The notes under the pieces: model-generated | Told to the model about the DNA's origin: nothing | Databases searched by the model: none | The model's input: only the letters and a program-made list of their open reading frames with translations | Translations under genes and position numbers: made by a program | Assembly (NCBI RefSeq): GCF_011038795.1 | Contig: NZ_JAAKDU010000006.1 | Location: 1 to 64,000 of the forward strand | DNA length: 64,000 nucleotides | DNA from: Streptococcus tangpeifui | GTDB lineage: Bacteria > Bacillota > Bacilli > Lactobacillales > Streptococcaceae | Direction: 5' to 3' | Part shown: positions 1-12,747 of the stretch, piece by piece | Layout: each line of letters begins with the position of its first letter | How positions within the stretch are numbered: the first letter of the stretch is position 1

Positions 1-58
1 TGGTAGTAGCGCATGACTGTTAATCATGATGTCGTAGGTTCGAGTCCTACTGGTGGAG
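1..58 (+). tRNA. tRNA-Asn (GTT), 5' end missing
   Basis: The window opens inside a tRNA. The anticodon arm is CATGA-CTGTTAA-TCATG, giving anticodon GTT (Asn). The T arm is GTAGG-TTCGAGT-CCTAC at 34-50, followed by the 3' acceptor strand TGGTGGA and discriminator G58. The 5' acceptor strand and part of the D arm lie upstream of base 1. CCA is not encoded, as expected for streptococci. A terminator follows within 20 bases, so this is probably the last gene of its transcript. Confidence 0.93.
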
Positions 59-76
59 TAGAGATGTGACTGGAGG

Positions 77-100
77 GAGTTCTTAAGGGAACTCTTTTTT
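77..100 (+). terminator. Rho-independent terminator after tRNA-Asn
   Basis: GAGTTC and GAACTC form a short stem around a six-base loop, followed by a run of seven T. It closes the tRNA transcript. Confidence 0.8.
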
Positions 101-129
101 TATTTATTAGACTTGCTTGGACAGGTCTC

Positions 130-153
130 GGCTCTTTGTCAACTGTAGTGGGT
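130..153 (+). mobile_element. Possible ISL3-type insertion sequence end, solo relic
   Basis: The 24 bases beginning GGCTCTTTGTCAACTG and continuing to TAGTGGGT resemble, from memory, the terminal repeat of streptococcal ISL3-family elements. No transposase reading frame adjoins it, so it would be an orphan end left after excision or decay. This rests on recall of the family terminus, not on a search. Confidence 0.3.
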
Positions 154-501
154 GACTTATAGTCTGGTATGGGAGGAAGACTAAGCTCACCTTCTTTTTG
201 TCAAGTGAATGAGAAGAGAAGCTACCAATTTCGATGAAGATGAAAGGGATTTTAGAGTCTTTTTAAAAGCCGTATTTGATCCGTTTGTGGGGTGATTTGT
301 ATATTCTTGGAATGCTAAGGTATAACTATTCTTGTTCAAACTATAATCTTTATTTAGCCGTTATACATGTTAATGCTTGCTCTCAGAGAAGTGAAAAAGG
401 AATGAGTCAATGGAGAGAGATAATAGGGGCATCTTTCTTTTGGGGTGGTTTTCCTCTTGTTGAGTTCTTGCTTTTAGCTTTTAAAATTTTCTCTTTTAAG
501 G
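154..501. other. Intergenic stretch between the tRNA and ctsR
   Basis: I see no convincing gene. A 76-codon open frame at 276-506 lacks a good ribosome binding site, has unremarkable composition, and runs into the ctsR promoter, so it is probably chance. Confidence 0.5.
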
Positions 502-524
502 TATAATAGTCAAAGTTAGTCAAA
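502..524 (+). promoter_or_regulatory. ctsR-clpC promoter with CtsR operator
   Basis: A TATAAT box at 502-507 is followed directly by two direct heptads, AGTCAAA at 508-514 and AGTCAAA at 518-524, separated by three bases. This matches the CtsR operator consensus (A/G)GTCAAA-N3-(A/G)GTCAAA. The site overlaps the expected transcription start, so CtsR would repress its own operon. The -35 region is weak. Confidence 0.85.
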
Positions 525-542
525 GATAAGGAAGGGGAGTCT

Positions 543-1010
543 ATGCCTGTAAAAAATACTTCGGATAGTATCGAAGAATATATTAAAAATATTTTGGCCC
601 AGTCGGGGATTGTGGAGCTTAAACGTTCTCACTTAGCGGACTCTTTCGATGTTGTTCCTAGCCAGATTAACTATGTTATCAAGACTCGTTTTACTGAAAG
701 TCGTGGCTATGTGGTTGAAAGTAAGCGGGGTGGAGGCGGTTATATCCGTATTGCTAAAGTTGCTTTTTCGGATAAACACCACCTACTTAATGCTCTGGCC
801 AATTCTATTGGAGAAGCTATCAGCAGTCAAGTCTTTGATGATCTTATCCAACAGCTCTATGATCAAGGAATTATTAGCGAGCGAGAAGGAAATATTATCC
901 TGGCTTCATCCTCTGATGATGTCCTAGGTGCTGATGCTCCACAAATTCGCGCCCGGATGCTTAAGAAAATTATTCAACGAGTAGATAGAAAAGGAAATCC
1001 AGATGACTGA
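543..1010 (+). CDS. ctsR: Transcriptional repressor CtsR
   Basis: CtsR is the class III heat-shock repressor of low-GC Gram-positives. It binds tandem heptads as a dimer and is released on heat or protein stress. The 155-residue length is typical. An N-terminal winged helix-turn-helix occupies about residues 1-72, and the glycine-rich wing RGGGG sits at 62-66, where family members contact DNA and sense heat. The start is preceded by a purine-rich site (GGAAGGGGAG). The stop overlaps the clpC start by eight bases, so the two are translationally coupled. The upstream operator implies autoregulation, and a second CtsR-like site lies at groES in this window. Confidence 0.97.
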   Translation: MPVKNTSDSIEEYIKNILAQSGIVELKRSHLADSFDVVPSQINYVIKTRFTESRGYVVESKRGGGGYIRIAKVAFSDKHHLLNALANSIGEAISSQVFDDLIQQLYDQGIISEREGNIILASSSDDVLGADAPQIRARMLKKIIQRVDRKGNPDD

Positions 1011-3444
1011 TTATTCTCTTAAAATGCAAGAAATCTTTAGCCGAGCTCAGTATCAAGCCACTCGTTTTCAAAGTCGATTTTTGGAAACTTGGCATGTTTT
1101 TTTGGCTATGGTCGATACTGATGAGACGGTGGCTCACCTGGCTTTGATGGATTTTGCTGATCAAATTGATTTAGACGAGTATGAGGATGCAGCTGTCTTG
1201 GTGATCCGCCGCAAGCCCCTTAAAACTGTCAAGGTCCAAGAGCTTTTACCAGCTTCAAGAGCCTTGGAGCGTGTTTTGGCTTATGCTGGTCGGATTGCTC
1301 GAGCGGTTAAGGCACCTGAAATTGGCAGTGAGCATGTTCTTTTATCTATGATGTTTGGCCGCGATAATCTAGCAGCGCGGATTTTAGAGCAGGTTGGCTT
1401 TCGTTTTCAAGACGAAGGTAAAGATACACTGCGTCTGATTGATCTGCGTAAGGTCTTAGAGCGTTATGCTGGTTTTTCTAAGGAAGATGTTAAAGCCATT
1501 TTTGACTTGGCTAAGCCTAAGAAATCTGGTAATAACAACTTTAGTAATATGATGGGTCCTCAACCCACTGCTGGTGATTTAGCTGATTTCACAAGAGATC
1601 TGACAGCTTTGGCCAGTCAAGGTCAATTGGATAGAGTTGTAGGCCGTGATGAAGAAATTACTCGTATCTTACAAATTCTCAGCCGTAAAACTAAAAATAA
1701 TCCTGTTTTAGTCGGTGATGCTGGTGTTGGTAAAACAGCCTTGGCTTACGGTCTAGCGCAGAGAATTGTTGAGGGAGAGGTCCCTTATGAACTAGCTGAA
1801 TTCCGAGTTTTAGAATTGGATATGATGTCAGTTGTAGCGGGCACCCGTTTCCGAGGCGATTTCGAAGAGCGGATGAATCAGATTATTGCTGATATCGAAG
1901 CAGATGGTCATATTATCCTCTTTGTTGATGAAGTCCATACTATCATGGGATCTGGAAGCGGAATTGATAGCACTTTAGATGCTGCCAATATTCTCAAACC
2001 AGCACTTTCAAGGGGAACCCTCCACATGATTGGAGCAACGACTCAGGAGGAATATTCTAAGCACATTGAAAAAGATGCCGCCCTTTCGCGTCGTTTTGCC
2101 AGAGTTTTAATTGAAGAACCTTCAGTTGATGAGGCCTATCAGATTCTTTTGGGACTTAAAGGAAGCTATGAGGTCTACCACAATGTTATCATCTCTGAAC
2201 AAGCTATTTTGACGACTGTAAAATCGGCCCATCGCTATTTAATCAGCAAGAATCTTCCGGATTCAGCTATTGATTTACTGGATGAGACCAGTGCCATGGT
2301 GCAAAATACGGTTAAACGTTCTCTGCCAACATTCCTAAGTTCAGCCGACCAAGCCCTCTTATCGGGAGATCTAGGAGCAGTTGCAGATCTACTTCGTGCG
2401 GAGGATAAGCAAAAGATTCGTAAACCTGTTGTTGTCGGAGAAGAAGACATTCTGCGGACCCTTAGTAAGCTGTCTGGTATTCCGCTAGAGAAGATGACTC
2501 AGGCTGACAACCAGCGCTACCTCAATCTAGAAAGGGAACTCCACAAACGGGTTATTGGTCAAGAGGATGCCGTATCTGCTGTGTCTAGAGCGATCCGCCG
2601 GAACCAATCGGGCATTCGAACAGGTAAGCGTCCAATCGGCTCTTTTATGTTCTTAGGGCCAACTGGGGTTGGTAAGACTGAGTTGGCCAAGGCTCTAGCT
2701 GAGCTCCTCTTTGATGATGAGTCGGCTTTGATTCGCTTTGATATGTCTGAGTACATGGAAAAATTTGCTGCCAGTCGCCTCAACGGGGCTCCTCCGGGTT
2801 ATGTTGGCTATGAAGAAGGTGGCGAGTTGACTGAAAAAGTTCGGCAGAAACCCTACTCTGTTCTCCTTTTTGATGAGGTAGAAAAGGCCCATCCAGATAT
2901 TTTTAATGTTCTCTTGCAAGTTTTGGATGATGGGGTATTAACTGACAGCCGCGGCCGTAAGGTTGATTTTTCTAATACTATCATCATCATGACTAGCAAT
3001 CTGGGAGCAACTGCCTTGCGTGATGATAAGACTGTTGGGTTTGGGGCCAAAGCCATTAGTCATGACTATGAAGCTATGCAGAGTCGGATTATGGAAGAAC
3101 TCAAGAAAACCTACCGTCCGGAATTCATTAATCGAATTGATGAGAAGATTGTTTTCCATAGTTTGACACCAGATCACATGCGTCAAGTTGTTAAGTTGAT
3201 GATTAAGCCGCTGGAAGTTACTTTGGCTGAAAAAAATATCGTTCTAAAGGTTCAGCCGTCTGCTCTCAAACTTTTGGCAGAGCATGGTTATGACCCTGAA
3301 ATGGGAGCTCGTCCGCTACGTCGGACCATCCAAATAGAAATTGAAGATAAGTTATCTGAATTGCTCTTGTCTGGCCAATTAAAACCAGGTGCAAACCTGA
3401 AAATTGGCAGCCATAAAGGAGTCTTGAAATTTAATCTGGTATGA
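1003..3444 (+). CDS. clpC: ATP-dependent Clp protease ATP-binding subunit ClpC
   Basis: ClpC is a class I Hsp100 unfoldase that delivers substrates to ClpP. The 813 residues show an N-terminal Clp_N region (about 1-140), then a first AAA+ module with Walker A GDAGVGKT at 238-245 and Walker B ending FVDE near 310. A second AAA+ module has Walker A GPTGVGKT at 552-559 and Walker B LLFDE near 621-625. The C-terminal D2-small domain is present. It is the second gene of the ctsR operon, so heat-inducible expression through CtsR is expected. Length and domain order are normal and no defect is visible. Confidence 0.96.
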   Translation: MTDYSLKMQEIFSRAQYQATRFQSRFLETWHVFLAMVDTDETVAHLALMDFADQIDLDEYEDAAVLVIRRKPLKTVKVQELLPASRALERVLAYAGRIARAVKAPEIGSEHVLLSMMFGRDNLAARILEQVGFRFQDEGKDTLRLIDLRKVLERYAGFSKEDVKAIFDLAKPKKSGNNNFSNMMGPQPTAGDLADFTRDLTALASQGQLDRVVGRDEEITRILQILSRKTKNNPVLVGDAGVGKTALAYGLAQRIVEGEVPYELAEFRVLELDMMSVVAGTRFRGDFEERMNQIIADIEADGHIILFVDEVHTIMGSGSGIDSTLDAANILKPALSRGTLHMIGATTQEEYSKHIEKDAALSRRFARVLIEEPSVDEAYQILLGLKGSYEVYHNVIISEQAILTTVKSAHRYLISKNLPDSAIDLLDETSAMVQNTVKRSLPTFLSSADQALLSGDLGAVADLLRAEDKQKIRKPVVVGEEDILRTLSKLSGIPLEKMTQADNQRYLNLERELHKRVIGQEDAVSAVSRAIRRNQSGIRTGKRPIGSFMFLGPTGVGKTELAKALAELLFDDESALIRFDMSEYMEKFAASRLNGAPPGYVGYEEGGELTEKVRQKPYSVLLFDEVEKAHPDIFNVLLQVLDDGVLTDSRGRKVDFSNTIIIMTSNLGATALRDDKTVGFGAKAISHDYEAMQSRIMEELKKTYRPEFINRIDEKIVFHSLTPDHMRQVVKLMIKPLEVTLAEKNIVLKVQPSALKLLAEHGYDPEMGARPLRRTIQIEIEDKLSELLLSGQLKPGANLKIGSHKGVLKFNLV

Positions 3445-3450
3445 GATAAA

Positions 3451-3490
3451 AAAACCAACCTAGAAGTTTAATTCTAGGTTGGTTTTAGTC
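3451..3490 (+). terminator. Strong terminator after clpC
   Basis: A 15-base perfect stem runs from AAAACCAACCTAGAA to TTCTAGGTTGGTTTT around a six-base loop, with A and T tracts on the two sides. It could work in both directions and ends the ctsR-clpC transcript. Confidence 0.9.
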
Positions 3491-3866
3491 TATAGAGTTT
3501 AAATGACTAGTTTCACTCCTTTTAGTTATCGGCGAGTCGCTCTAGCCTATATATATAAAAGTACCGAGTCATGTAGGCGACTCATTTGTTTGTACTAGCT
3601 CCGGCATAATTAAGAAATAATCAGAGTGAAGGTGCTTGTGGTGAATTTTACTCTCCCTCTGAATGTGAGTAGTAAAAGGGGGCCTGTGTGTTCCCGTTGA
3701 ACCTTTTTCCCAGACCACGACTCTTATATAAAGATTTAAAAAACTGGATATGAGATAAATGATGGTTAAAAGAAGATAAGGGTTACGATTACAGTCAAAG
3801 TCATACCATTAAGCCACGAACTATGCTATTCCTATAAATCGAGTAGAAATTGCTTTTGAGTCCAAG
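3491..3866. other. Gene-free stretch between clpC and the TDT transporter
   Basis: No open frame of note is present. Inverted GAGTCGC and GCGACTC-like stretches near 3528-3590 could fold, but I cannot assign them to a known RNA family. Confidence 0.45.
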
Positions 3867-4766
3867 TTAGTTTCGAGATCTAAGGAGATAGAGGCAATAA
3901 GCAAGAGTAACATAGACAACAATAACTGTAGCTAAACTAATTTCAAAAGTACTCAAACCAATAAACCAGTTCTGAGATAAACGTAGTCTAGTCAAACTTA
4001 ATTTTAAGGCCGTCGCTGTACTGACACTGGGGAAGGTGAAGGCTGAAAAACTGGGAGCAAACCAAGTTTTGATATGGCATACAAGATAGAGAAAGGTTCC
4101 CCAATAAAATCCTTGCGATAGTAAGAGTAGGAGAGTTAGAAAAACAGGTTGTCCAAAAGGGTGAAGCTGTAAGAAGGCTAAAAGTAGGAGAGAACTCGGA
4201 GCAGCCATGATGGCCATGTTGGGTAATTCCTGCTCACCCAAAGGCCACTGAGATAATCGATAGAGCAAGGCAATCATCAGTACCAAATAAGCTAGAAAGG
4301 TCAGATAAAAAATCATCTGCCCAAGAAGTAGCTGTCCAACAGCTCTAGCTGTTATAGAAGCAGCGGCTGGTCCAACATAGATAACAAACCAACCTGGATA
4401 GACTTGCTCCCAAGTTGCTTGTCTTTTAGCCCTTATACTAAAAATTGCCAGAAAGACCAAGTGTCCAAATAAACCGACAGCCCAAATGCTAAGTAGGTAA
4501 GGCTTTGCTAGAGGAAGAATCAAAGGAGCAAGCATCATAGCCATGAAATAGGTTGGAAAAGTTGAAGCTGCTAAGAGGCTGGTCAATTGTTTTTGACAGT
4601 CTTGCTTCTCCAGACAGAGATAAGCTGTTAAAAGAAGCCACAGCCCTAGACTTAGAAAGAGCAGTCCTTGAGCTGCGAGCTGATTGACAAATTTTAAAAT
4701 TAAGTTAGCCAGAGCAGTCAGTCCCAGTAAGAGCCCTGTTAAGGCCAACGGTAGTCTATTTTTCAT
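3867..4766 (-). CDS. TDT-family membrane transporter (TehA-like)
   Basis: A very hydrophobic protein of about 299 residues with roughly ten predicted membrane helices and few charged residues. The overall pattern fits the TDT (tellurite-resistance/dicarboxylate transporter, TehA/SLAC1-like) family common in streptococci. Substrate cannot be told from sequence; family members pass small anions or dicarboxylates. An alternative start lies four codons upstream at 4778, but GGGAAG sits five bases before the ATG at 4766. The next gene on this strand upstream is dusB, with a gap of about 37 bases, so they may be cotranscribed. Confidence 0.7.
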   Translation of the reverse strand: MKNRLPLALTGLLLGLTALANLILKFVNQLAAQGLLFLSLGLWLLLTAYLCLEKQDCQKQLTSLLAASTFPTYFMAMMLAPLILPLAKPYLLSIWAVGLFGHLVFLAIFSIRAKRQATWEQVYPGWFVIYVGPAAASITARAVGQLLLGQMIFYLTFLAYLVLMIALLYRLSQWPLGEQELPNMAIMAAPSSLLLLAFLQLHPFGQPVFLTLLLLLSQGFYWGTFLYLVCHIKTWFAPSFSAFTFPSVSTATALKLSLTRLRLSQNWFIGLSTFEISLATVIVVYVTLAYCLYLLRSRN

Positions 4767-4803
4767 GAATCTTCCCATTCAAATGCTTCGGAACAGAAAT
4801 CTC

Positions 4804-5784
4804 TTAGGTTGGAATACCATCAAAGATTTCCTTGACCTGAGCTAGGTTTTCAGCCCGAGCGACAGCTCCACGGATTTTAGCAGCACCAGAGGTTCCTCGC
4901 AGATAGTAAGGAGCTAAGCCGCGGAATTCTCGTACAGCAATCTTTTCACCCTTAAGAGCAACTAGACGGCTGAGGTGGTCATAGGCAATCTCTAACTTTT
5001 TAACGAAGGTAAGATTAGGTAGGATTTCCCCAGTCTCGAAGTAGTGGTTGATTTGGGTAAAGAGATAGGGATTGTTGAGGGCTCCACGACCAATCATAAC
5101 AGCATCGGTGCCGATCTCTTCCAGCATGAACCTAGCGTCTTCAACGGTCTTAATATCTCCATTACCAATGAAAGGAATTGTTTTGAGGGTTTCGGCTACT
5201 CTAGCTAGGGTTTCATAGTCACAGTGACCAGTGTACATCTGCTCACGGGTCCGACCGTGCATGGCCAAAGCAGCCACCCCAGCTTCCTCTGCAGCCAGAG
5301 CATTTTCCACAGCTAAGGAGCTGTCAGCCCAACCTGTCCGCATTTTAACAGTCAGTGGGATATTGAGGACAGACTTAACAGTTTTTACCACCTGATAAAT
5401 CTTTTCAGGATCCTTGAGCCACATGGCCCCAGCTTCATTTTTGACAATCTTATTGACAGGGCAGCCCATGTTGATATCAACCATATCAGTCTCAGTATTG
5501 GTTTGGATAAATTCAGCAGCTCGTGCTAAGCTATCGCCGTCGTTACCAAAGAGTTGGATGGAAACAGGGTGCTCACCTTTGTCAATGTGAAGCATGTGGA
5601 GGGTTTTTTCGTTATTGTAGAGGATTCCCTTATCAGAAACCATCTCCATAACAGCTAAACCAGCTCCAAATTCCTTAGCGATAGTTCGAAAGGCTGAATT
5701 AGTCACACCAGCCATGGGAGCTAGAACTGTACGGTGGGGAATTTCTACATTCCCAATCATAAAGGACGAGTTAAGCTTGGTCAT
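4804..5784 (-). CDS. dusB: tRNA-dihydrouridine synthase DusB
   Basis: A flavoenzyme that reduces uridines to dihydrouridine in tRNA. The chosen ATG at 5784 follows CTGGAGGAAA and gives 326 residues beginning [16 protein letters not shown]. The frame stays open upstream into hslO, but that part is not family-like. Seen features are the N-terminal barrel start LAPMAGVTN, the catalytic cysteine in NMGCPV (about residue 108), the KMRTGW segment and the C-terminal FMN-phosphate motif [10 protein letters not shown]. The start overlaps the end of hslO by 14 bases, indicating an hslO-dusB transcript. This pairing is common in streptococci. Confidence 0.94.
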   Translation of the reverse strand: MTKLNSSFMIGNVEIPHRTVLAPMAGVTNSAFRTIAKEFGAGLAVMEMVSDKGILYNNEKTLHMLHIDKGEHPVSIQLFGNDGDSLARAAEFIQTNTETDMVDINMGCPVNKIVKNEAGAMWLKDPEKIYQVVKTVKSVLNIPLTVKMRTGWADSSLAVENALAAEEAGVAALAMHGRTREQMYTGHCDYETLARVAETLKTIPFIGNGDIKTVEDARFMLEEIGTDAVMIGRGALNNPYLFTQINHYFETGEILPNLTFVKKLEIAYDHLSRLVALKGEKIAVREFRGLAPYYLRGTSGAAKIRGAVARAENLAQVKEIFDGIPT

Positions 5785-6643
5785 CAATAATTTCCTCCAG
5801 ATCTTTTTCATCAAAGTTGTAAGTTTTACCACAGAACTGGCAGGTGATTTCAGCACCATGGTCTTCATCCTTCATGGCCTGTAGTTCATCTTTACCCAGA
5901 CTGGCCAGAGCAGCCCGAAAACGTCCCTTGCTACAATCGCAGGCAAAACTCAACTCTTCCTCAGCCAAAATCTTGTAAGAGTCGTCACCATAGAGGGCAT
6001 CGATCAAAGCCTGAGTGTGGTTGTCGGACTCTAAAAGAGTGGAAATGGCAGGCATCTCTTGAATACGTTTCTCGAAACGAGCAATGTCTTCTTCTTTGGC
6101 ATCTGGTAGGACCTGAAGCATAAATCCTCCAGCTACCTTGACTTGATCCTTGTCATCCAAGAGGACATTGAGGCCTACAGCAGACGGAGTCTGTTCACTT
6201 TCAGTCAAGTAGTAGGCAAAGTCCTCACCGATTTCTCCGGAAATCAATGGCGTTGCCGAAGTATAAGGACGACCTGTTCCATAGTCAATGATGGAGACAA
6301 ATTGTCCCTGCCCCATGAAAGGTCCCACTAAGACCTCACCAGTCGCAGTTTTCTTAATATCAACACCGGGATTTTGGATGTAGCCTTTAACATGACCAGC
6401 CGTATCTGCGACGGAAATAATATGGCCAAAAGAACTGTTGCCGATAACCTTAACCGTTACTTTGGCTTCACCTTTTTGATTGGCAGCTAAAATTTGATTG
6501 GCAATTAAGGTTCGTCCCAAAGCGACCGTTGATGATGACAGGGTGTGGTGTTTGTCTTGGGCATCCCGAACAGTTTCGGTACTATCCAAGATATAGGCCC
6601 GGAAAGAGCCAGATGTTGCAATTGTTTTAATCAGTTTATCCAT
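5771..6643 (-). CDS. hslO: Redox-regulated chaperone Hsp33
   Basis: Hsp33 is a holdase activated by oxidation. The 290-residue protein ends with the zinc-binding cysteine set C235-x-C237 and C268-x2-C271 (CDC and CQFC), the redox switch of the family. The N-terminal substrate-binding core has the expected GYIQNPGVD and GQGQFVSI stretches. It is first of the hslO-dusB pair. All four switch cysteines are intact, so it should be functional. Confidence 0.96.
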   Translation of the reverse strand: MDKLIKTIATSGSFRAYILDSTETVRDAQDKHHTLSSSTVALGRTLIANQILAANQKGEAKVTVKVIGNSSFGHIISVADTAGHVKGYIQNPGVDIKKTATGEVLVGPFMGQGQFVSIIDYGTGRPYTSATPLISGEIGEDFAYYLTESEQTPSAVGLNVLLDDKDQVKVAGGFMLQVLPDAKEEDIARFEKRIQEMPAISTLLESDNHTQALIDALYGDDSYKILAEEELSFACDCSKGRFRAALASLGKDELQAMKDEDHGAEITCQFCGKTYNFDEKDLEEIIDDQA

Positions 6644-6828
6644 AATGCCTCTATTATAGCATAAAACCGGGATTGAAAGGGTCTGCTGGATATGAGAAAG
6701 AAGGGAAATAGATCGCTACAAACGGTACTGATTTAGGATCTTTACCTTAGTTATATCTAGCAAGTTTTCTTGCCCGCCTTGGCAAAATTTGATATAGTTA
6801 TGATTAGTTATATTTTGGAGGGATTTTT

Positions 6829-7176
6829 ATGCAATACACTACAATTCTTATTTTAGCCATCTTTCTCGGAGGAATGATATTTGTTAATTCACGTGCCCAA
6901 AAGAAGCAAAGACAAGCACGTGATGATATGCAAAATAAGCTAGTCAAGGGAGCAGAAGTCGAAACTATCGGTGGTTTAATTGCGACCGTTGATGAAGTCG
7001 ACCAAGCCAACAACCGTATCGTTCTTGATGTTGAAGGGGTTTATTTGACTTTCGACCTGAGCCGTTCAATTTTAAAAGTCAATGCCTCGCCAGCGGATAC
7101 TTCTGTAGTTTCAGCTGAGTCAACTGATGACCAAGCGAACGATAATGATGAAGTAGAATCAGCTATTGAAGACTAA
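6829..7176 (+). CDS. yajC: Preprotein translocase subunit YajC
   Basis: A small accessory protein of the Sec translocon. The 115 residues have one N-terminal membrane helix (about residues 3-20), then a KKQRQARDDMQNKL stretch and the characteristic VETIGGLIATV segment, followed by an acidic tail. A strong site (TGGAGGG) lies seven bases before the ATG. It stands alone, with divergent hslO upstream and a gene-poor gap before uppS. Confidence 0.9.
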   Translation: MQYTTILILAIFLGGMIFVNSRAQKKQRQARDDMQNKLVKGAEVETIGGLIATVDEVDQANNRIVLDVEGVYLTFDLSRSILKVNASPADTSVVSAESTDDQANDNDEVESAIED

Positions 7177-7210
7177 GGAATTTATTTAAAATCTGGGGCT
7201 GCTCAGTCTA

Positions 7211-7459
7211 TCACCACTGAGCTGTTGATGGCAAACCCGGCGTAAACTTATTAAAGCGACTCAGTTCTCGCTTAGAGATAACGTGATAGCCTGATTTAAT
7301 CGTTGACATATATTCTTCCTGAGTGGTAAAATACAGGGGAGTAATGGCAGGAAAATCAGGTTGAGAACTCTCAACAGGCTTCGATGCTGCCCTTGAAGCG
7401 TTAGCTTCTAAAGAATCGGGATTGCGATGTAAATCGCCCGCATGACTAAGCTCTTGGCT
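7211..7459 (-). pseudogene. Orphan open frame, possible gene remnant
   Basis: The minus strand is open for 82 codons without a suitable start near its beginning; the only ATG, at 7309, leaves 32 residues starting MSTIKSGYHVISKREL. The composition looks protein-like, with balanced polar and hydrophobic residues. It could be the C-terminal end of a lost gene. I do not recognise the family. The stretch lies in a 640-base gap between yajC and uppS. Confidence 0.25.
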
Positions 7460-7477
7460 TTAGCTAAGAGTTTTTTT
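7451..7477 (+). terminator. Likely terminator in the yajC-uppS gap
   Basis: CTCTTGGCT pairs with AGCTAAGAG (one G-U pair) around two bases, followed by seven T. It would end a plus-strand transcript coming from yajC. Confidence 0.6.
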
Positions 7478-7645
7478 CTTGTTATTGTCACTAGGATTTA
7501 TTCAGCAAGTTCCTTTATCTGCTGTTGGATTGATTCTTATTCAAGTCAGTCAATAGTCAGGTTCAAGATTCGCTGTTGCTGGGCAAAACAATTTTCATTT
7601 TGGAATTTCTTTGCCACTATTCCATATTTCTTAATACTAAAAGCC

Positions 7646-7701
7646 AAAAATGAACAAAATTAGAATTTTCTTCATCAGAACTCTAACTTTGTTCGTTTTT
7701 T
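7646..7701. terminator. Bidirectional terminator-like inverted repeat
   Basis: An imperfect inverted repeat pairs AAAAATGAACAAAATTAGA with TCTAACTTTGTTCGTTTTT across a loop of about 17 bases. A and T tracts flank it, so it could act in either direction. Otherwise the stretch 7478-7815 holds nothing I can identify. Confidence 0.45.
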
Positions 7702-7815
7702 AATGCTGTCGATGGACTTTTTATAAGAGCAGGACAGCCAACTTTTTGAAGTTACTGATTGCGTGCCACAACTAAAAGTGCAATCTCCCTTGATTTATGG
7801 TAAAATTCTAAGAGT

Positions 7816-8571
7816 ATGGCTGTATTTAAGTTTAAGAAAAAACAAGAGACGCAAAGTCTGGAAAAAATTCCTAAACATATTGGGATTATTATGGATGGTA
7901 ATGGCCGCTGGGCTAAGAAACGCCTGCAACCACGTGTTATGGGACATAAGGCTGGTATGGATGCTTTGCAAAGAGTGACCATCAAGGCTTCTGAGCTAGG
8001 CATTAAGGTCCTGACGGTCTATGCCTTTTCAACAGAAAACTGGTCACGACCTGCTGATGAAGTTAAATTCATTATGAACCTACCGGTTGAGTTCTTTGAT
8101 AAATATGTTCCTGAACTCCATCAAAACAATGTTCGGGTTCAGGTTATCGGGGATACCAGTAAGCTGCCTCAGGCTACTTTTGAGGCTATGGAGCGGGCCT
8201 GTGCTAAGACCCGGCATAACTCAGGGCTGATCTTAAATTTTGCTCTCAACTACGGTGGCCGAGCAGAGATTACAGCAGCTGTTAAGACTCTGGCACAAGA
8301 GGTGAAAGATGGCCACTTGCAACCTGAGACTATTGATGAGGAATTGCTTGCTAAGCATTTGATGACTAGCGCACTTCCTTATTTGTACCGCGATCCTGAT
8401 CTGATTATTCGAACGAGTGGAGAGCTGCGACTTAGTAACTTCCTGCCTTGGCAGGCAGCCTACAGTGAGTTTTACTTTACCAAGGTGCTTTGGCCTGATT
8501 TCAATGAAGACGAGCTAGTCAAGGCTATTGCAGAATTCAACCACCGCCAAAGACGTTTTGGTGGTGTCTAA
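7816..8571 (+). CDS. uppS: Isoprenyl transferase (undecaprenyl diphosphate synthase)
   Basis: This cis-prenyltransferase condenses isopentenyl diphosphate units onto farnesyl diphosphate to make the C55 carrier for peptidoglycan and wall polymers. The 251 residues include the signature HIGIIMDGNGRWAKKR, with catalytic Asp at residue 27, and the C-terminal RTSGELRLSNFLPWQ segment that binds substrate. It is followed after 12 bases by cdsA, then rseP and proS, the standard streptococcal envelope and lipid block. Confidence 0.96.
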   Translation: MAVFKFKKKQETQSLEKIPKHIGIIMDGNGRWAKKRLQPRVMGHKAGMDALQRVTIKASELGIKVLTVYAFSTENWSRPADEVKFIMNLPVEFFDKYVPELHQNNVRVQVIGDTSKLPQATFEAMERACAKTRHNSGLILNFALNYGGRAEITAAVKTLAQEVKDGHLQPETIDEELLAKHLMTSALPYLYRDPDLIIRTSGELRLSNFLPWQAAYSEFYFTKVLWPDFNEDELVKAIAEFNHRQRRFGGV

Positions 8572-8583
8572 GAGGAGACAAGT

Positions 8584-9378
8584 ATGCGTGAACGTGTAAT
8601 TTACGGAGGGATTGCGGGCGTCATTTTTCTGGCTTTTTTAGTGCTGGGGCACCTCCCCTTCCAATTATTTGTCGGAGTTTTGGCTATGATTGGTATCTCC
8701 GAGCTTTTTAAGATGAAAGGGTTAGAAATTTTTTCTTTTGAGGGAGTTCTAGCCATGTTGGCAGCCTTTGTCCTGACGGTTCCTATGGGGACCTATCTGA
8801 CCTTCTTGCCCCTAGATGCTAGTTGGACCTGCTTTGGTTTACTTAGCTTTATAATTTTGGCTGGCACGGTACTCAATAGTGATACTTATTCTTTCGATGA
8901 TGCGGTCTTTCCAATTGCTTCAGCTGTCTATATTGGTTTTGGTTTCCAAAATTTGGTCAATGCTCGGCTGGATAGTATTAATAAAGTTCTTTTCGCCATC
9001 TTTATTGTCTGGGCAACTGACATCGGTGCCTATATGATTGGTCGGCAATTCGGTCAAAATAAGCTCATGCCAAAGGTATCCCCCAACAAGACTATTGAGG
9101 GTAGTCTGGGAGGAATTCTCTCAGCCTTGATTGTCTCTTTGATTTTCATGCTGGTGGACAAGTCTGTTTACAGTCCCAAATCCTTCCTAATTACCATGAT
9201 TTTAGTTGTTGTCTTTAGTATCTTTGCCCAATTTGGCGATTTGGTAGAAAGCGCCATTAAGCGTCATTTTGGTGTTAAAGATTCTGGGAAATTAATTCCT
9301 GGCCACGGTGGTATCTTAGACCGTTTCGACAGTATGATTTTTGTTTTTCCAATTATGCATTTCTTTGGATTATTCTAA
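8584..9378 (+). CDS. cdsA: Phosphatidate cytidylyltransferase
   Basis: CdsA makes CDP-diacylglycerol from phosphatidic acid and CTP, the branch point for anionic phospholipids. The 264 residues form several membrane helices and carry the C-terminal family signature DLVESAIKRHFGVKD followed by PGHGGILDRFDS. The start follows AAGAGGAG. It sits in the uppS-cdsA-rseP cluster. Confidence 0.95.
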   Translation: MRERVIYGGIAGVIFLAFLVLGHLPFQLFVGVLAMIGISELFKMKGLEIFSFEGVLAMLAAFVLTVPMGTYLTFLPLDASWTCFGLLSFIILAGTVLNSDTYSFDDAVFPIASAVYIGFGFQNLVNARLDSINKVLFAIFIVWATDIGAYMIGRQFGQNKLMPKVSPNKTIEGSLGGILSALIVSLIFMLVDKSVYSPKSFLITMILVVVFSIFAQFGDLVESAIKRHFGVKDSGKLIPGHGGILDRFDSMIFVFPIMHFFGLF

Positions 9379-9421
9379 GAACTGGGGGTTAAGCCTACCC
9401 AGCATTATTTAGAGGTTATCA

Positions 9422-12621
<3,200 letters not shown>

Positions 12622-12635
12622 GTTATAAAATAAAT

Positions 12636-12664
12636 AAAGGTCATCGTCCAGTGATGGCCTTTTA
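12636..12664 (+). terminator. Terminator after proS
   Basis: AAAGGTCATC pairs with GTGATGGCCTTT through a five-base loop with a small bulge, followed by T residues. It ends the uppS-cdsA-rseP-proS transcript. Confidence 0.7.
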
Positions 12665-12747
12665 TCGCAAAATCAGGACTGGATTTGCTGCCTATTTTTC
12701 ATCTGAGTTTTGTTATAATAGACCTACTAAGAAAAGAAGGTGATTCT

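Noticed and set aside
276..506. A 76-codon plus-strand frame upstream of ctsR
   Set aside because: It runs into the ctsR promoter and lacks a ribosome site. Composition is low in charged residues and not gene-like.
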